From positions 51,601,554 through 51,665,553 of the forward strand of contig OX485803.1 in NCBI GenBank assembly GCA_950295325.1: a stretch of 64,000 nt of DNA. Direction: 5' to 3'. This DNA is from Polytrichum commune (lineage: Eukaryota > Streptophyta > Polytrichopsida > Polytrichales > Polytrichaceae). Below, piece by piece: positions 58,390 to 64,000 of the stretch. The notes under the pieces were generated by a model. The model ran no database searches. It was given only the letters and a program-made list of their open reading frames with translations, and had not been told where the DNA came from. The translations under genes and the position numbers were made by a program. The stretch's first letter is position 1. Every line of letters begins with the position of its first letter.

Positions 58390-61300
58390 TCCCCATGCCA
58401 AATTGTAACCCTACATTTAGACCTTGCAAGACCATACCTACCCAAAACCCCAAAATAAACTCGTAATCACAAAACCAACAAAGAAGAGACAAACCATGAA
58501 AACCAAACCCTAAATCAAATACACGGGGAAAGCATTGCAAAAGAATTGGCCACCCTGCACCATCAATTTGCATGAAAGAAACCCTAGAAAATGCTTAGAA
58601 AAAAACGTGAGCTTGATGATCGAGGCCCGAGGTTGTGAGAAAACCAAAACCGATTGCAAGAAGCGGTTGAGGGTGGCGATGGAGACTATCAGGTTCTAAG
58701 CATCCAACAAGGTCCCACATGTTCAATGTCATTGCAAAACCCAACGGCCGTTGAGGAGCACGAACACATTCCTTCCCCCAAAAAAACCCCATGACATTTC
58801 CCTTCATACTAATGCGCTTGATTCATATCTGGATAGAACTACAAACTTCTTTATCCAAGTAGTCAAACCCATAATTATTCTATTGATCTTACTACACACT
58901 TTTTGGGGGATCCTATGTTCTTTCCAATGATTATTAAAATGAAGGAATTATTCATCGCCTTATTTTACATAAAATCATGTAGGGAACATATTTCCAATGC
59001 TATGGTAATACTAACGAAATTATAATTTTACCCTAAACAAATTAAATTGACCATATCTCATGTGGTTCTCTAAAATTCCGATAGTCACCTCCCCGAGATG
59101 TAAGTTTCTACTAAGGAAAGATTTTCATGCAAGTAATTAAATACTTCGAGTCTAGATGTTTTATGTTTTACATTATTTGTCTAGAATTTTATAGATATGT
59201 TCAACTTATGGAGACTTATAGTATTTACTAAATGAAGAATGCAATATAAACATTTGAATGGAGTGTGAACAACATTTGTTGATGAAATTAAAGACTTGGC
59301 ATCCTATTCATCAAAGATAATGATTTGTTTCGAACTTTTTCTCACACACACATAATGAGATCTCATTGATACCTCACTAAATACACTTACCACATTTGAA
59401 GCAAAAATGATACAATTTGTATTTCTTATGCACTAATCAAATTTAATGCTTTGAAATTTAAAATTTGGACATTTTCATTTTTGTGATATATTCCATCTCT
59501 TTTTGTGAATACATAATAACATTCTCAACAACTCTTCATTAGAGAAAAACACCATCCAAAGGTTGAAAGTCACTCATTTTCATGTATATAGCCATTCCAA
59601 TGAGAGAATTGTTCATCATTTGGGAGGTTGGTTATGAGCTCAATGGATGACCCTAAATAATGTGGTAAACACACATGCACATTTCAAAACATCAATATGA
59701 TGTAAACCTAACAAATTTCCCCCAAAAATGTAATATGCTCATAAAGGACCTCCAACCAGTGCTAAGGGGATACTACCCTTGACTACGACACCACAATGTG
59801 TTCTCAAAAACATTAAGGGTTAAAAGACCTCCGATCCTTGTCCCTAGTTGTCGTAGAAGTACGACCGTGGAGGGCCGGGAGATTGTGACCCTTGATATCA
59901 ACGGCCTAGATTGCCCATGCTAATTTATATAAAAACGTCATGTGATGCAATTGGATGGATGAAACATGGATGAAATCATAGACAATCCATGGCTTAGCAA
60001 ATCTGATGATGTGTGAGATCAGCGAACAAGCATCATAAGTGCATTGATGTAGTTCACGCAAAACGATCTTAACCCGTGCAATTGACTCTCTTCATCCAAA
60101 CAAAACTATGTTTCATCCAGGTGGGGGTAGGGCAATTGTCATCCAATGTTTTTTGGATTAGAATTTAGTTTTTGGAAATTTAGTTTTTTTTTGGTTGTGA
60201 ACTTCTTGCAAGAGCCACAATTATTAGGAATGTTGAAATTTAGTTATTACTAGTGTGGAAAGGGATTGGTGATGTTGGAGTTGAACCATGCGACTATTGG
60301 CAAGGGTTAGGGGAGTTTTAGTATAGAGACAATAGACATGTGAGAAATTTAATTTTTTTTTATTTTAAACTATTTGATCTACCTATGAGTAGATGTACCT
60401 TTCGAGATAAAATAACCCCTTACCTCACCTTCCCATATAGCTTGGTGGGCAATAGTAAGAAACAAGAGTCAAAATCAACTCAAGAATTGAGAGGAGCTAG
60501 AAACCCCTTTAGGGAAGAAAGTATATTTTTTTTCAATTGGTTAAATTACTCAAACACCATAGTCTAATTGAATTGATTGGGTGTGAACCCCTCTTCTCGG
60601 TGAATTAGTCTATTATGAATTTACTTTGGTTTTGACCATTTGCTTGATATATTTGCCTACGCAATAGTCTTGAGTCTCGGGAATAAAGCAGAGGAACTGA
60701 GTTGAAAGTTTAAGTCCTATTATTGTTTGAGTGAATACTAGGGTGTGAAGCCCGATGTTGATGAATCAAAGTCTTTTGAATTATCGTTGGGCTAACAACT
60801 AGTCTTGAAGGCTTATGTATCCTTGAGAAACAAGAGGATAGCTTGTATTGGAAATTGGACTATTACCATAGTCTGTGATCAAGAGTTCCGGTTGTGAAAT
60901 CCTGAAACTAATGAGATTAGTTCTAAGTGGAGATTGGGTATGGTCATTTAGTGGGTGGATGTTGTGTTTATGATTGGTAAATTGTCTCATCTAAATTGAG
61001 CAACCATGTGCATAAAGGAGTGGATGACTTGTGCTACGAATGTCATATGAGCCATAGTATGAGATAAATTAGTGAGATGTGAAGTCCTTGACAATGACTA
61101 AGTAGGTTTTTGCATTATAGTGTGTGTGACCCCTTGTCCTATGTGGAACCAAGTGTGATTGTGACATTTTGTCTTGTGAGAGAGAAAGGTTTATATGTCT
61201 AATTACTACAAGAGGTTGATTGAATGATTATAAGTCAAATTGACTTGAAACAATCATCTGAAGTGAATCGGTGGGAAGCTTGCATTTGGACCAAAACAAC

Positions 61301-64000
61301 CTGAGTTGTGATTGTGGGTGATATTTTGTCTTGAACAAATTGGATTAATTAAATTATTGACTTTTGGGAAGAGACTAGTTGAATCATTAAAGAATCAAAT
61401 GTTAAAGCAATAGTCTGAATGAAGGAAAGAGTCATGGTGTGATACTATGTGTTGAGTGTTATTGTTGAATGAGAAGTCTATTGTCCAACATGTATCAACC
61501 AATTCAAATTTCATTAAGAACCATAGTCCAGAGATTCATTACCTAACATTTATAGTTAGTGTGAGCTTGAAAATGGCCATAATCCACGAGGTTCTGACCA
61601 AGGAAAGGAAGCAATAGCCAACAACATGTCCATTGTTTTTTGGAGATGAAGAGGCAACATGTAACAAGGAGTTGTGGAAGGCAATCTACATATAAGAGCT
61701 AAGCATGGTCCTTTGAAATTTATGATTAATTAAAGAATTAAGAATTAATCATTGAACTTGTAATAAGATGTACTTTAGATTGAAATGAACCTTTAAAACC
61801 TTAAAAGGGTATAAATTAATTATGTAGGCAAACATCATATTCTTAAATAAAATTGTGAAGCAATCTTGGATTAATTAATCAATGAACTTCAATTACCAAT
61901 GTGACGATTATGGACTATTGTTCAGGACCATGGTTTGGATTATTGGCACAACTAAAAATTATTTAAATAATTTGGGGGGACCACTTGTGAATTGTATTTA
62001 AAATCATCTAAAAGTCAAGGAATGGACAATTGTTTTGACACTTTCCTAACATGCCGTGGACGAAAGTTTTTGAAACTTATAGGTGCTTGTCCCTCAGTCG
62101 GTCTAGGTAAGGACAATGGCTTGATGGACTCTTTAAAATCAAGATAAACAATTAACTTAGTAATTCGCATGGTTTTCACTAGAACATTTCATGATCCATT
62201 TAGTTATCACTTAATTAAAGAAAAATTATAATTCGTATTGGGGCGCCTTTGGCCCTAATTACATGATGCTACTAGCATTCAAAACATAATTGATGGGTCA
62301 TGATTCCTTGCATTGAAAGCCATAGTATAGCAAGTTGTTACTATTGGACTATGGTTAGTTGTAAGGGAGAGATTGTGCAATTGCATGTACTGCATTAAGT
62401 GATCTTTGTAATCCACCTTTTAATCCCACCTATCCCCATAGTTCAATATAGGTTTTGATACCCAAGTCTTACTTAGAACTCATTGTGACGTATTATTTAA
62501 CCTAATAATGACACTTAGAGCCACAATTTGACACTTATTTAGCCTTCCATGTGCATTTTGTTCAATTAAACCCAAATGAAAAAACTAACTACAACCTTTT
62601 AGGAAAATGTATGGTTCACCAAAAAGGAAGGCCCACAAAGTGCATGGCTCTCCCTCCACGGGCTGCTTCTACTACAACGAAGGGCAAAGACGAAGTTGAT
62701 GACAATGGGGAACTGGTGGCGCAAGGCATTAATTTTGATTGCCTCATTATCTACCCCATTATATTATAGATGGTGTCCAATTGAGTGCACGTTGTCGTAA
62801 TGTAAATACGTACACTATATAGATGTGTACTTATTTAGTATTGCATTGTGATTCTTTGATTTGAAGGAAAGTAAAAGGGAATAGAAATAGATTATGATTC
62901 TTTGATTTGGAGGAAAGTAAAAGGAAATAGAAATAGATTATTATTTTTTGTTTACTCTTAGTTTATTCTTAGTTACTCTTAGTTTACCCTTTTAGTCTTA
63001 TCTTTTGTTTTATTCTTAGTTTACTTTTGGACCAACGGGTGATTAGAAGCCCATGTGATGAGGATAAAAAGGGGACTTTGTCTCTCTCATTTTTGGTGTG
63101 TGGTGGTAGAGAAGAGGTTGTTGTAAAGAAGAGGTTTTTGTTGTTGAAGCTCATAGGTGTGAGGTTATGGGAATTTTGGAAATAAAATATGGTGGAGTTG
63201 TGTTTCATGGTGTTGTTTATCTAGAGTGATCACACTTGCTTGATTTGAAGTTAACAATTAAAAGTTGTGCTAGTTTGAGTGGAGGGAGGTATGTTGGCTC
63301 TTATAAAGAAGGGTTGAGACTTCGACCGACCATAGAAGACGGACATATCTTTTGTTTGCAACGAAACTTTGAGGAAGTGTAGTACTTATTGTTAGCTTTC
63401 TGTAAAGATCTCATTCGCTCAATTTGGCGTTCATATGAAGATTTGAAGACTTCTCAAGATTCAAGTGTGTTGTGGCTTGTGGTTCGTTGTCCTTTCTGTG
63501 ATTCCCAACCGGATTTGGAGGCTAGTCGCATTTGATTTTTTTGCATCGTAAATTTGTTGCGGGTTTTGTGGGAATCCATAAAAATCCCGTTTCATGTTTG
63601 TGACAACGAAGTGGGATTGATGACCCACAAGGTTGTTTTTTGTTGTTCCCATTGGTGAGGCACGATTGTTGGTCACCGTGGGTTTGAAAGTTTAGAAGCC
63701 AATCTTTCGGACGTCAGCTCGTGTTTTGACGTCCCGTTTTACCCGTCCGAGGCCTGTGGTTTCTTATCACCCTACCCTTACCCTTAACCCATATAGAGCC
63801 GCAACAAGGTAGACCGACGAGAAAAGTGTTTGAAGATTTGAAGAAACTGAAGACTGAGACACTTGAAGATCAAAAGATTCGACGGTTTGACAAACAAATC
63901 TAGTTGCATCAACAAGATCTTCCCATCCAATTGCTCTTCTAATGGCTTGGGCCCCCCTCTTCATTTGCACATGTGATTGAGCAGATGAAGCACCAATTGA
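58390..64000. other. Mostly unassigned AT-rich region
   Basis: 58.39-58.81 kb is probably leader of the preceding exon. A lone CGGGGAGGTGACT (complement, near 59082-59095) resembles the CAYGGGKAGRTCACT TIR. From 60.5 to 62.4 kb the word CCATAGTC/CAATAGTC and its complement recur about a dozen times. 62851-62942 is a 46-bp tandem duplication (ATTCTTTGATTTG.AGGAAA). 63.0-64.0 kb is less AT-rich, with a TATA-like GGATAAAAAGGGG near 63062 and a 67-codon minus frame at 63767-63970; it could be part of a retrotransposon end, but no primer-binding site or pol motif is seen. Confidence 0.35.

Noticed and set aside
62980-64000. LTR retrotransposon end
   Set aside because: A TATA-like word and CT-rich leader are suggestive, but no primer-binding site, paired LTR or gag/pol motif is visible in the window.

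Overview
The window looks like nuclear DNA of a land plant. It is AT-rich, sparse in genes, and full of decayed DNA transposons, foldback elements and tandem repeats. The plant assignment rests on two intron-bearing genes on the minus strand with GT-AG introns and matching phases: a five-exon EAF7/CT20-type subunit of the NuA4 histone acetyltransferase (28392-30298, with likely 5' leader exons up to about 31.9 kb), and a three-exon dehydrin (43292-45277) with two C-terminal K-segments. The dehydrin's long Gly/Tyr/Gln-rich body recalls the glycine-rich dehydrins of mosses, so a bryophyte is a reasonable guess, but it is inference. A third gene-like exon with a consensus splice donor lies at 58110-58389 (minus).

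Layout. 0-7 kb: dispersed repeats, two related MITEs and a third MITE with 3-bp TTA duplications, a foldback element, and no convincing gene. 7-24 kb: a diverged macro-repeat domain. A recognisable block that begins TGTYGAGGTCACCTTCAACC recurs five times, 2.0-3.5 kb apart, with accompanying AT-rich and GTTCCC-rich modules. It contains a minisatellite with a 437-bp higher-order period, a GC-rich 447-bp insertion and, at 21.2-23.2 kb, a dead Tc1-type transposon with DD34E spacing that was itself hit by a tRNA-type SINE. 24-28 kb: no recognisable gene. 28-32 kb: the EAF7-like gene. 32-36 kb: nothing recognised. 36-40.5 kb: a TIR element plus two decayed, oppositely oriented copies of an unrecognised protein, one bounded by 16-bp perfect terminal inverted repeats. 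41-46.3 kb: the dehydrin locus with ABRE/G-box promoter and a tandem duplication inside intron 1. 47-52.4 kb: a local repeat family broken by a nested pair of transposons, a tandem array of small hairpins that share a GTCT loop, and a 330-bp foldback element. 52.4-64 kb: mostly unassigned AT-rich DNA.

The two main genes have no evident functional link. One is a general chromatin factor; the other is a stress-protective protein probably driven by ABA-responsive elements. The transposons and repeats allow some relative dating: SINE after Tc1; a TIR element of the CACGGG family after the TGCCCCC element; and that element after the local repeat it splits. All calls come from reading the sequence; no database search was run.
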